Below are positions 1 through 6,722 of a stretch of DNA of 24,551 nt, one piece after another. Below the pieces are notes generated by a model. The model did not search any database. It saw only the letters and a program-made list of their open reading frames with translations, and was not told where the DNA came from. The stretch is taken from NCBI GenBank assembly GCA_043783155.1, contig JAYVZS010000111.1, positions 1 through 24,551 on the forward strand. The letters are read 5' to 3'. The number at the start of each line of letters is the position of its first letter. Position 1 is the stretch's first letter. The position numbers and the translations under genes are program-made. The stretch is from JAPLDA01 sp043783155 (GTDB lineage Bacteria > Bacteroidota > Bacteroidia > AKYH767-A > 2013-40CM-41-45).

Positions 1-13
1 TTTAAATAAACAT

Positions 14-76
14 CCCCGCCGCAGAGCGGTCGGGGTATTTGTCGGGAATTATTTTTTTCTCGCTGCAAGCAGCGGG
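14..76. repeat. Paired GC-rich hairpins downstream of the AraC gene
   Basis: Two short hairpins stand out in AT-rich sequence. The first pairs 14-22 with 26-35 (CCCCGCCGC against GCGG-T-CGGGG, one bulged T). The second pairs 59-66 with 69-76 around an AA loop and is followed by GGGAATTATACCCTAAGAGATTAAA-like sequence. They lie just past the stop codon of the minus-strand AraC gene. Neither has a U-tract on the correct side to be a textbook terminator for that gene, so a dispersed intergenic repeat is as likely as a terminator. The structure is visible in the sequence; its role is inferred. Confidence 0.5.
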
Positions 77-107
77 GAATTATACCCTAAGAGATTAAAA
101 ATCAAAC

Positions 108-995
108 TCATCGCGCTACCAGGATATGGGTGTGTTTTGACGTTTGTTCTTTTTTGAATTGCCTGGCTGTTTTTCCCAAAGCACTTTTGAATACTTTATT
201 CAAATGGCTTTCGTCTGTAAAATTTAATTCATATGCAATTTCTGAAACAGTAAGGTCACTGAATTTTAACCGCGTTTGTACAAGACTTATTTTGTATCGG
301 GTAATGTAATCTTTGATGGTGTTACCTGTTTGATTTTTAAAATACCTGCTCAGATAGTCTGCTGACTTGTTGAAATGGGATGCTAATTTTTCAAGTTTGA
401 TAAGTTTTTTATCATAAATATTTTGCTGTATGTAAGCGGTAATCTCATGAATTTTGTTTTTGGGATTCTGCTTTTTAGAATAATTGCTGATATTATGCTG
501 TATGTTTCTGGCCACAAGATGCAGGAGTAAAAAAACGATATTCTGGGTAATGATCTCCGTGAAGAGTTGTTCATTTTCTTTTTCCTCTATCAGTCGGTTA
601 ATCAATACTTCAAATAGATTTTTATCCGTTGCTGATATAACGTGACCTTTAACATTGTGATGATTGTGAAAAATATATTCCAATCGTTTAAAAAAATCAC
701 TGACATCCATTTTTTCATTTTGTCTATCGGCATTTTTAGAAAAAAAACTTTTTGTAAAATCAATATTGCAAAACTTCGTAGGAGTAAAAATTTGGAATGT
801 ATGAGCATCTTCGGGGGTTAATAGAAATACATCCCCTTTGGAAAATTCATACTTGTTGCTGTTTATATTATGAATGCCTGATCCACTAATCACATATATC
901 AACTCAAAATAATGATGTGTGTGCATGCCTAACGTAGATGATTTTAGCTCCCGTATGGTTACCTCAACATCATTATAAAGCTGAATTGATTTCAT
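108..995 (-). CDS. AraC-family transcriptional regulator with N-terminal cupin domain
   Basis: A 295-residue cytoplasmic one-component regulator. Residues about 20-75 look like a cupin-type sensor (HTHHYFELIYVISGSG with His25, His27 and His28, then a KGDVFLLTPEDAH segment). Residues about 180-285 form the tandem helix-turn-helix domain of AraC/XylS proteins, including SEIAYELNFTDESHLNKVFK and a final GKTARQFKK. The length is normal for the family. It is divergent from the OprB-like porin, so control of the porin, and perhaps of the transport genes beyond it, is plausible. The ligand cannot be read from sequence; cupin AraC proteins often sense small organic molecules. The ATG at 993-995 lies only four bases from a TAGTTTTG box on the same strand, which would give an almost leaderless transcript. 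Confidence 0.9.
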   Translation of the reverse strand: MKSIQLYNDVEVTIRELKSSTLGMHTHHYFELIYVISGSGIHNINSNKYEFSKGDVFLLTPEDAHTFQIFTPTKFCNIDFTKSFFSKNADRQNEKMDVSDFFKRLEYIFHNHHNVKGHVISATDKNLFEVLINRLIEEKENEQLFTEIITQNIVFLLLHLVARNIQHNISNYSKKQNPKNKIHEITAYIQQNIYDKKLIKLEKLASHFNKSADYLSRYFKNQTGNTIKDYITRYKISLVQTRLKFSDLTVSEIAYELNFTDESHLNKVFKSALGKTARQFKKEQTSKHTHILVAR

Positions 996-999
996 TCCG

Positions 1000-1007
1000 C
1001 AAAACTA
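1000..1007 (-). promoter_or_regulatory. Candidate -7 box for the AraC gene
   Basis: Read on the minus strand, this is TAGTTTTG, an exact fit to the Bacteroidota -7 consensus TAnnTTTG, four bases before the AraC start codon. No convincing TTG -33 element lies about 20 bases upstream. If used, transcription would begin at or next to the ATG. Confidence 0.3.
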
Positions 1008-1053
1008 CCGAAAAATGCCGGAATTGTACCTGTAGGAACTCCTCTCTATGCTT

Positions 1054-1061
1054 TACGTTTG
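1054..1061 (+). promoter_or_regulatory. Candidate -7 box for the porin gene
   Basis: TACGTTTG matches TAnnTTTG exactly on the plus strand and would give a leader of roughly 120 bases before the porin ATG at 1186. The nearest upstream TTG (1024-1026) is 27 bases away, further than the usual spacing, so only the -7 half is supported. Confidence 0.3.
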
Positions 1062-1074
1062 CCGTACAATAAAT

Positions 1075-1091
1075 TCCATTCTTAAAATGGA
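1075..1091. promoter_or_regulatory. Inverted repeat between the AraC and porin genes
   Basis: TCCATT (1075-1080) and AATGGA (1086-1091) form a perfect 6-base inverted repeat around CTTAA, midway between the divergent genes and just downstream of the candidate porin -7 box. It could be a regulator operator or a small hairpin in the leader. AraC proteins usually bind direct rather than inverted repeats, so the link is weak. Confidence 0.25.
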
Positions 1092-1185
1092 TTCTGGTCC
1101 GAGTAATAGACAAAAATTAAACTAACCCGCTACATCGTATGGCTTTCGCTCTCCCTTGTACAAGGGATTAAAAAAAGTTAAAGTC

Positions 1186-2523
1186 ATGGTTAATAAAAAA
1201 ATCCATCAGACAAAACAAGCTATTGTTTTTTTCTCACTGCTTTTTACAGTGGTAAAAGTTAAGGGTCAACAGGGCGACACAACAAGAGAAGATCAATTCT
1301 CATTTCATTCTCAAACAACTGTCATTACACAATACAAGCCCGCTTTTCATGCCAGGTACACAGGAAGTAACAGTTTGCTTCCGTCGGAAGAGACACAAAC
1401 GTCAATCACGTCAACCTTATATGCAGGGGGAAGATTATGGAAAGGCGCGAGCGTGTTTATTAATCCCGAAATTTCGGGTGGTGCCGGATTAAGCAGTGTA
1501 TTTGGTGTGGCGGATGCGCCAAACGGCGAAACATTTCGTGTAGGAAGTACGGAGCCAAAAATTTATTTAGCAAGACTCTTTTTTCACCAGTTGTTTGCGC
1601 TGAATAAAAATACTTCTTATCAATTAACGGACTTAAACCAACTCGCAGGCAAGCAGCCAACAGATTATTTTGCCATTACAATTGGCAAAGTAGGTATGGC
1701 AGATTATTTTGATGACAATGCTTACAGCCATGATCCACGCACACAATTTATGAGTTGGGGATTGATGAGCAATGGAGCATGGGATTATCCTGCCAACACA
1801 AGAGGCTATACCCCAAGTGTGGTTTTAGAATATGTTACGCCTAAATATGAATGGCGATATGCCATGTCATTAATGCCATTGCTGGCGAATGGGAATGATA
1901 TGGATTGGAAAATAAATAAAGCCAGTTCTCATTCATTGGAATATACAAGGCACTATTCACTAAAAGGTCAAAACGGAACAATCAGGATTTTAACTTTTTT
2001 CTCTACAGCACACATGGGTAATTACAATCAAAGCATTGCGCTTTACCCTGATACACCTGACATCATTGCTACCAGAAAATACGGTAACACTAAATATGGT
2101 TTTGGAATCAGTGCCGACCAATCGCTTACAAAAGATGCAGGCGTTTTTTTCAGAGCAAGCTGGAACGATGGCAATAATGAAACATGGGCATTCGCTGAAA
2201 TTGATAACTCAGTAAGTGGCGGCGTTTCATTATTAGGAAATAAATGGAAGCGCCCCAGTGATAATATTGGGCTGGCGTATGTTTCCTCTGGTATTTCTAA
2301 ACAACACCGTGATTATTTAAAATTAGGAGGCAAGGGTTTTATGTTAGGCGATGGAAACTTAAACTATTCGTTGGAGCAGCTTGTAGAACTATACTATTCC
2401 GCTGCATTGGGTAAAAATAATATTCACCTCACTGGTGTATATCAATTCTTGTTGAACCCCGGATACAACAAAGACAGGGGGCCGGTGAATATTTTTTCAA
2501 TTCGTGTTCATGTGACAATATAA
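1186..2523 (+). CDS. OprB-like carbohydrate porin (outer-membrane beta-barrel)
   Basis: Predicted outer-membrane porin of the OprB type, about 445 residues. The ATG at 1186 is chosen over an in-frame TTG at 1156 because it leads directly into a signal peptide (basic MVNKKIHQTKQ, hydrophobic AIVFFSLLFTVV, then KGQ). The mature part has alternating beta-strand character throughout, many aromatic residues at strand ends, and a family-typical segment, GKVGMADYFDDNAYSHDPRTQF, followed by WGLMSNGAWDYPANTRGYT. These porins let sugars and other small solutes diffuse across the outer membrane, but many distant members have unknown substrates. The position, upstream of cation transporters and opposite an AraC regulator, leaves a role in metal or organic-ligand uptake open. 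The C-terminal IFSIRVHVTI fits a terminal barrel strand. Confidence 0.8.
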   Translation: MVNKKIHQTKQAIVFFSLLFTVVKVKGQQGDTTREDQFSFHSQTTVITQYKPAFHARYTGSNSLLPSEETQTSITSTLYAGGRLWKGASVFINPEISGGAGLSSVFGVADAPNGETFRVGSTEPKIYLARLFFHQLFALNKNTSYQLTDLNQLAGKQPTDYFAITIGKVGMADYFDDNAYSHDPRTQFMSWGLMSNGAWDYPANTRGYTPSVVLEYVTPKYEWRYAMSLMPLLANGNDMDWKINKASSHSLEYTRHYSLKGQNGTIRILTFFSTAHMGNYNQSIALYPDTPDIIATRKYGNTKYGFGISADQSLTKDAGVFFRASWNDGNNETWAFAEIDNSVSGGVSLLGNKWKRPSDNIGLAYVSSGISKQHRDYLKLGGKGFMLGDGNLNYSLEQLVELYYSAALGKNNIHLTGVYQFLLNPGYNKDRGPVNIFSIRVHVTI

Positions 2524-2555
2524 GTGTAAGAAAAAAAACTATTGAAATAAAAATA

Positions 2556-2562
2556 AAGGAGG
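2556..2562 (+). promoter_or_regulatory. Full-consensus Shine-Dalgarno before the MgtA remnant
   Basis: AAGGAGG, followed by one more G, lies seven bases before the ATG at 2570. The other genes in this window lack such a strong site, and Bacteroidota generally rely little on Shine-Dalgarno pairing. It supports the 2570 start and hints that the gene came from a donor with different translation signals. Confidence 0.6.
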
Positions 2563-2569
2563 GTTTGAA

Positions 2570-3337
2570 ATGACATCGGCAAAATTAAAAGAGCAGGTAA
2601 AAAGCAAAATTCCTTTTTACAAAAACGGAGCAGATAGTGCATCGACTAATAAACTCCGCGAAGTTTCCGGAAAAGAAAGAAGCGATATTTTGACCCTACT
2701 CGGATGCAATCTCAGTGGGCTTACCGCAAATCAGGTTGAAGAAAAACAAAATGAATTCGGGCTAAATGAAATTCAACATGAAAAAGCGCCTTCATGGTTT
2801 AATCAATTGCTGCATTCATTCATCTTTCCTTTCAATGCAGTACTCATTGTCATCGCTATTATTTCATACATAACAGATGTATTAATTGCGAATCCCGATG
2901 ACCGGGATTATAAGACCATCATATTATTGTCTATCATGATATTGCTTAGTTCCTTAATCCGTTTCTGGCAGGAGTATAGAAGCAATCAGGCCGCGGAAAC
3001 ATTAAAAGGAATGATAAAAACTACAGCTACTGTATTGAGGCAGGAAGAAGGCAAATAAGAAATTGAGATCAAAGAATTAGTTCCGGGAGATGTTATTTTT
3101 CTTTCTGCTGGCGATATGATACCAGCCGATTGCCGTGTTATTCAATCGAAAGATTTATTTATCAGCCAGTCTATGCTTACCGGCGAATCCTTGCCTGTTG
3201 AAAAAAGAAGTACAGTCGTCCCGGATGCGGATAAAAAATCTCCGCTTGAATTAGAGAATGTCTGTTTTATGGGGACGAATGTAGCAAGCGGTACCGCTCT
3301 GGCAATTGTTGTTGTAATGCACAGAACTCTCTTTTAA
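2570..3337 (+). pseudogene. mgtA: Truncated MgtA-type P-type ATPase, N-terminal part only
   Basis: Remnant of a P3-type Mg2+-importing ATPase. The first 162 codons encode the cation-ATPase N-terminal domain (LTANQVEEKQNEFGLNEI) and the first membrane pair (about residues 85-140). A TAA at 3056-3058 follows GK. The same frame then continues with family sequence: EIKELVPGDVIFLSAGDMIPADCRV and the actuator motif TGESLPVEK. It ends at TAA 3335-3337 shortly after NVASGTALAIVVV. Intact MgtA proteins are about 900 residues. The phosphorylation motif DKTGT, the nucleotide domain and the remaining membrane helices are absent, so neither fragment can transport. Both an internal stop and a 3' truncation are present. 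The following 219 bases give no convincing continuation in any frame. Identification as MgtA rather than another P2/P3 ATPase rests on the overall N-terminal pattern. Confidence 0.8.
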
Positions 3338-3556
3338 AATGAAAAATCTTTTTCAACAGTTCATTTTTCTTGTTCGCCCCGAAAAGGTGGTGAAAAATTA
3401 CTCAAAGCATTGTCATTCTCCTTTACTTTTGTTGTTTTGCGATAAACATTTACTGGCTCATAAAAATGAATGTCCGAAAATTTATATGAAAACAAATAGT
3501 ATCATTTGTTTAATTCTTATCCTTACAGTTTTACTGCCTTCTATACAACGAATAAA

Positions 3557-4813
3557 ATGAAGCGATCAAAGAACAAAACCAACAAATTCAAAAACTTTTT
3601 TAAAATACTTGGCCCAGGCCTGATCACGGGAGCAAGCGATGACGACCCTTCAGGCATAGCTACCTATTCGCAGGCCGGAGCGCAATTCGGTTTGGCAACT
3701 TTATGGACTGCATTGATTACATTTCCTCTTATGGCAGCGATACAGGGTATGTGTGCGCGTATCGGGTTAGTAACCCGGGAAGGCTTAACACGAACGCTTC
3801 GCATACATTATCCCAAATATATTTTATACCTGATGATGATATTCAGTTTTCCTGCTATTACATTAAATATAGGTTCTGACATCCAGGGCATGGGCGCAGT
3901 CGCTAACATGCTTGTTCCGCAAGTTCCCGTTTTTATATTCTGTCTTTTCTTTTCGGCCATTCTCATCTACATCATTATTAAATTTCCGTATCAGAAAATC
4001 GCCCGCATTTTAAAGTGGTTATGTATTTCTCTTTTTCTTTATGTTGCAATTCCTTTTCTTGTTAAACAGGATTGGACGGAAGTTTTAAAGCGCACCATTA
4101 TCCCAACGATTCAATTCAACAAAGATTTTTTCTCCATTCTTGTTGCAATACTTGGCACAACCATTTCACCCTATTTGTTTTTTTGGCAAACTACAATGGA
4201 AGCCGAAGATGTAACACACAAAAAAGTGATGGTTAACAAACGTATGTTGAGTGATATGAAAGATGATGTAAATGCAGGAATGTTCTTTTCAAACCTTGTC
4301 ATGTTTTTTATCATACTTGCTACAGGAGTAGTATTGCATGCGCATGGTGTAAAACAAATTGATACTGTAGAACAAGCCGCTAAAGCGTTAGAACCCATAG
4401 CAGGAAAGTTTGCGTATCTTCTTTTTGCTCTCGGAGTTATCGGAACTGGATTTTTAGCCATTCCGGTTCTTGCAGGTTCGCTTTCATATATTCTTGCTGA
4501 AACATTCGGATGGCAGAAAGGTCTGGACAAAAAATTTTATCAGGCAAAAGGGTTTTATATCACCGGAATCATTTCTATACTCATTGGTCTTGCTTTAAAC
4601 TTTGCAGGTGTTTCGCCGGTGCAATCTCTAATTTATACAGCCGTATTATATGGTCTAACCGCTCCCGTTATGATTGCCATAATTATGCACATCAGCAATA
4701 ATAAAACAATAATGGGGAAGTTTACCAACCACCCTCTCTCGAATATACTTGGTTTCATCACCCTTCTTTTAATGACCGTATCAGCAATTGCATTAATTTA
4801 TTTTCAATTTTGA
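3557..4813 (+). CDS. NRAMP-superfamily divalent cation transporter, possible Mg2+-type (NRMT-like)
   Basis: Inner-membrane transporter of the NRAMP fold, 418 residues with about 11 hydrophobic helices. ATG 3557 is chosen because the TTG-started extension from 3506 adds only a non-conserved tail. The helix 1 metal motif, DPGN in Mn2+/Fe2+ NRAMPs, reads DPSG (Asp30-Gly33). The helix 6 MPH motif reads SPY (Ser204-Tyr206), so the metal-binding Asn and Met are Gly and Ser while the Asp is kept. Loss of the soft Met ligand is the feature described for NRAMP-related magnesium transporters, so Mg2+ uptake is a reasonable inference; Mn2+ is less likely. It lies just downstream of a dead MgtA and 11 bases before the P1B-like ATPase. 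A TACTTTTG box at 3424-3431 could start the operon, but no -33 element is evident. Confidence 0.8.
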   Translation: MKRSKNKTNKFKNFFKILGPGLITGASDDDPSGIATYSQAGAQFGLATLWTALITFPLMAAIQGMCARIGLVTREGLTRTLRIHYPKYILYLMMIFSFPAITLNIGSDIQGMGAVANMLVPQVPVFIFCLFFSAILIYIIIKFPYQKIARILKWLCISLFLYVAIPFLVKQDWTEVLKRTIIPTIQFNKDFFSILVAILGTTISPYLFFWQTTMEAEDVTHKKVMVNKRMLSDMKDDVNAGMFFSNLVMFFIILATGVVLHAHGVKQIDTVEQAAKALEPIAGKFAYLLFALGVIGTGFLAIPVLAGSLSYILAETFGWQKGLDKKFYQAKGFYITGIISILIGLALNFAGVSPVQSLIYTAVLYGLTAPVMIAIIMHISNNKTIMGKFTNHPLSNILGFITLLLMTVSAIALIYFQF

Positions 4814-4824
4814 AATAGTATTAT

Positions 4825-6672
4825 ATGAATTTCTCTCAAACCTTTTTTTCACGTCAGTTCTTTTGGGAAATTGTCCGCATTGTCACTGTAGGAATAGCAA
4901 GCGTATTATTTTTTATGAATATTATTCCATTACCTGTTTTAATAGCAGCAATGGGTTTCGGACTTTACTCATTAGTAAAAACTGCCGTGCATGATTTAGT
5001 TAAAGAGCGAAAAATTGGTACTGAAATATTTATCACCATTGCGGTTGTTATTTCTGTTCTTGGGAAAGAGTATTTGGCTGGTTCTGTTGTGCTCATGATT
5101 ATTTTAATAGCCGAATATATTGCAAGCGCAAGTGGTGAAAAAGCAAGAGCTTCTATTAAAGAGTTAATCGGGTCGGTTCCGAAAACTGCTGTTGTAAAAA
5201 GAGAAAACCGCGAAGAAAAAGTAGCAATCATCGATTTAAAAATTGGCGATATAATTCTTGTCAAAGCAGGAGAAAAAATTCCCGTTGATGGTAAAGTTAT
5301 AGCGGGAACAGGTTCTGTAAACCAGGCACCCATTACAGGAGAAAGTGTACCACACGAAAAGTTGAAAGGGAGTGATGCCTTTGCCGGAACCATTGTTGAA
5401 TCGGGTGCGCTTGATATTGAAATGACGAAAGCAGTAAAAGATACTGTGTTTTCCCGCATAATCTCATTGGTCGAAGAAGCAGAAAGTCAACAAGCGCCTA
5501 TTGAAAAATTTACTGATAAGATTGCAACATGGCTTATACCCGTTGTATTTATTTTTGTGGGTGGGGTTTATTTCTTTACAAGGGATGTTAAGCTTGTAAT
5601 TGCATTGTTGATTTTTACTTCACCTGCAGAACTTGGTTTAGCAACACCACTTGTTACTATTGCAGCCATTGCCCGTGCGGCAAGAGAGGGCATTCTCATA
5701 AAAGGAGGTTTATTTTTAGAAGAGCTTGCAAAAGTTACCATTATTGTATTTGATAAAACTGGAACATTAACTGTTGGGAGCCCAACAGTAAACAAAGTGG
5801 AAATAATAGACGATGGCTTTAATGAAAATCAATTAATACAACTTGCAGCGGCAGTTGACAGGCGTTCAAGTCATCCGCTTGCAAAAGCAATTTTAAGCTA
5901 TGCTGATAAATTGAAAATAGCTTACCCTGAACCTGAAAATTTCGAAGTCATTAAAGGACGAGGAGTAAGTGCCGCAGTAGAGGGAAAATCAATTTTGTTA
6001 GGCAACAAAGTTTTTATGGAAGAAAGGAACGTTCCCGTTTCAACCAAAATAAATAATGAATCTGATACTGCTATTTATCTTGCCACGAACAATAAATTAG
6101 CAGGAATTTTTTATGTTTCGGATGCTATTCGTGAAGGTGGAAAGGAAATGATTACAGGATTAAGAAAGAGTGGGATCAAAAACATTGTAATGCTCACAGG
6201 TGATAATCCTGAAACCGCAAAGCATGTTGCAGATAGTATTGGCATTACCGAATTTAAAGCTAATTTATTACCGGAAGATAAAATCAATGTCATTAAAGAG
6301 TTGCAAAAAGATGGTTCAAGGGTGGCAATGGTGGGCGATGGAATCAATGATGCACCTGCTTTAGTACAGGCGAATATTGGTATCGCAATGGGGGCCGTCG
6401 GAACAGAAGTTGCAATGGAAGCAGCGGATATTGTTCTAATGCAGGATCGATTAGAAAAGATTGCCAGGGCAAGAGCCATCAGTAAAAGAGCTTTCCGAAC
6501 CATAAAGGAAAACATTATTGTTGGTGTAGGTGTGGTTCACATAACCGGAATTATCCTTGTTTTATTACGAATAATCGGACCGGTACAGGCGGCAGCTATT
6601 CACTTGCTTCCAGATACTTTAGTTTTCCTGAATTCTATAAAACTACTTGGCGTAAAAATTAAAAATGATTAA
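4825..6672 (+). CDS. P1B-like heavy-metal P-type ATPase with atypical metal-site motifs
   Basis: A 615-residue membrane pump with the soluble motifs of an active P1B ATPase: actuator TGES (171-174), phosphorylated Asp310 in DKTGT, His350-Pro351 in SSHPLAKA, TGDNP (458-462) and GDGIND (504-509). It has no N-terminal heavy-metal-associated domain and no His-rich leader. The transport-site helix, normally CPC or SPC, reads SPAELGLATPL (Ser266-Pro-Ala268) with no cysteine. The last helix reads HLLPDTLVFLNS where P1B-4 pumps have HEGGT or similar. The catalytic machinery is therefore intact, but the known transition-metal ligands are missing and the substrate cannot be assigned to Cu, Zn, Cd or Co. 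It is the second gene of a probable four-gene operon. A harder cation or a new P1B subgroup is an inference. Confidence 0.85.
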   Translation: MNFSQTFFSRQFFWEIVRIVTVGIASVLFFMNIIPLPVLIAAMGFGLYSLVKTAVHDLVKERKIGTEIFITIAVVISVLGKEYLAGSVVLMIILIAEYIASASGEKARASIKELIGSVPKTAVVKRENREEKVAIIDLKIGDIILVKAGEKIPVDGKVIAGTGSVNQAPITGESVPHEKLKGSDAFAGTIVESGALDIEMTKAVKDTVFSRIISLVEEAESQQAPIEKFTDKIATWLIPVVFIFVGGVYFFTRDVKLVIALLIFTSPAELGLATPLVTIAAIARAAREGILIKGGLFLEELAKVTIIVFDKTGTLTVGSPTVNKVEIIDDGFNENQLIQLAAAVDRRSSHPLAKAILSYADKLKIAYPEPENFEVIKGRGVSAAVEGKSILLGNKVFMEERNVPVSTKINNESDTAIYLATNNKLAGIFYVSDAIREGGKEMITGLRKSGIKNIVMLTGDNPETAKHVADSIGITEFKANLLPEDKINVIKELQKDGSRVAMVGDGINDAPALVQANIGIAMGAVGTEVAMEAADIVLMQDRLEKIARARAISKRAFRTIKENIIVGVGVVHITGIILVLLRIIGPVQAAAIHLLPDTLVFLNSIKLLGVKIKND

Positions 6673-6722
6673 AATAAATTACAAATGTTTAAATTATCTA
6701 AATAAAATTTAATACTTAACAC

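Noticed and set aside
3339..3560. 73-codon open frame between the MgtA remnant and the NRAMP gene
   Set aside because: The translation has no family pattern, does not continue the ATPase in any frame I tried, and overlaps the start of the NRAMP gene; treated as decayed sequence.
4965..6515. Long minus-strand open frames opposite the P1B-like ATPase
   Set aside because: Low-complexity Ser/Ala/Ile-rich translations with no start signals, overlapping fully conserved ATPase motifs on the plus strand.
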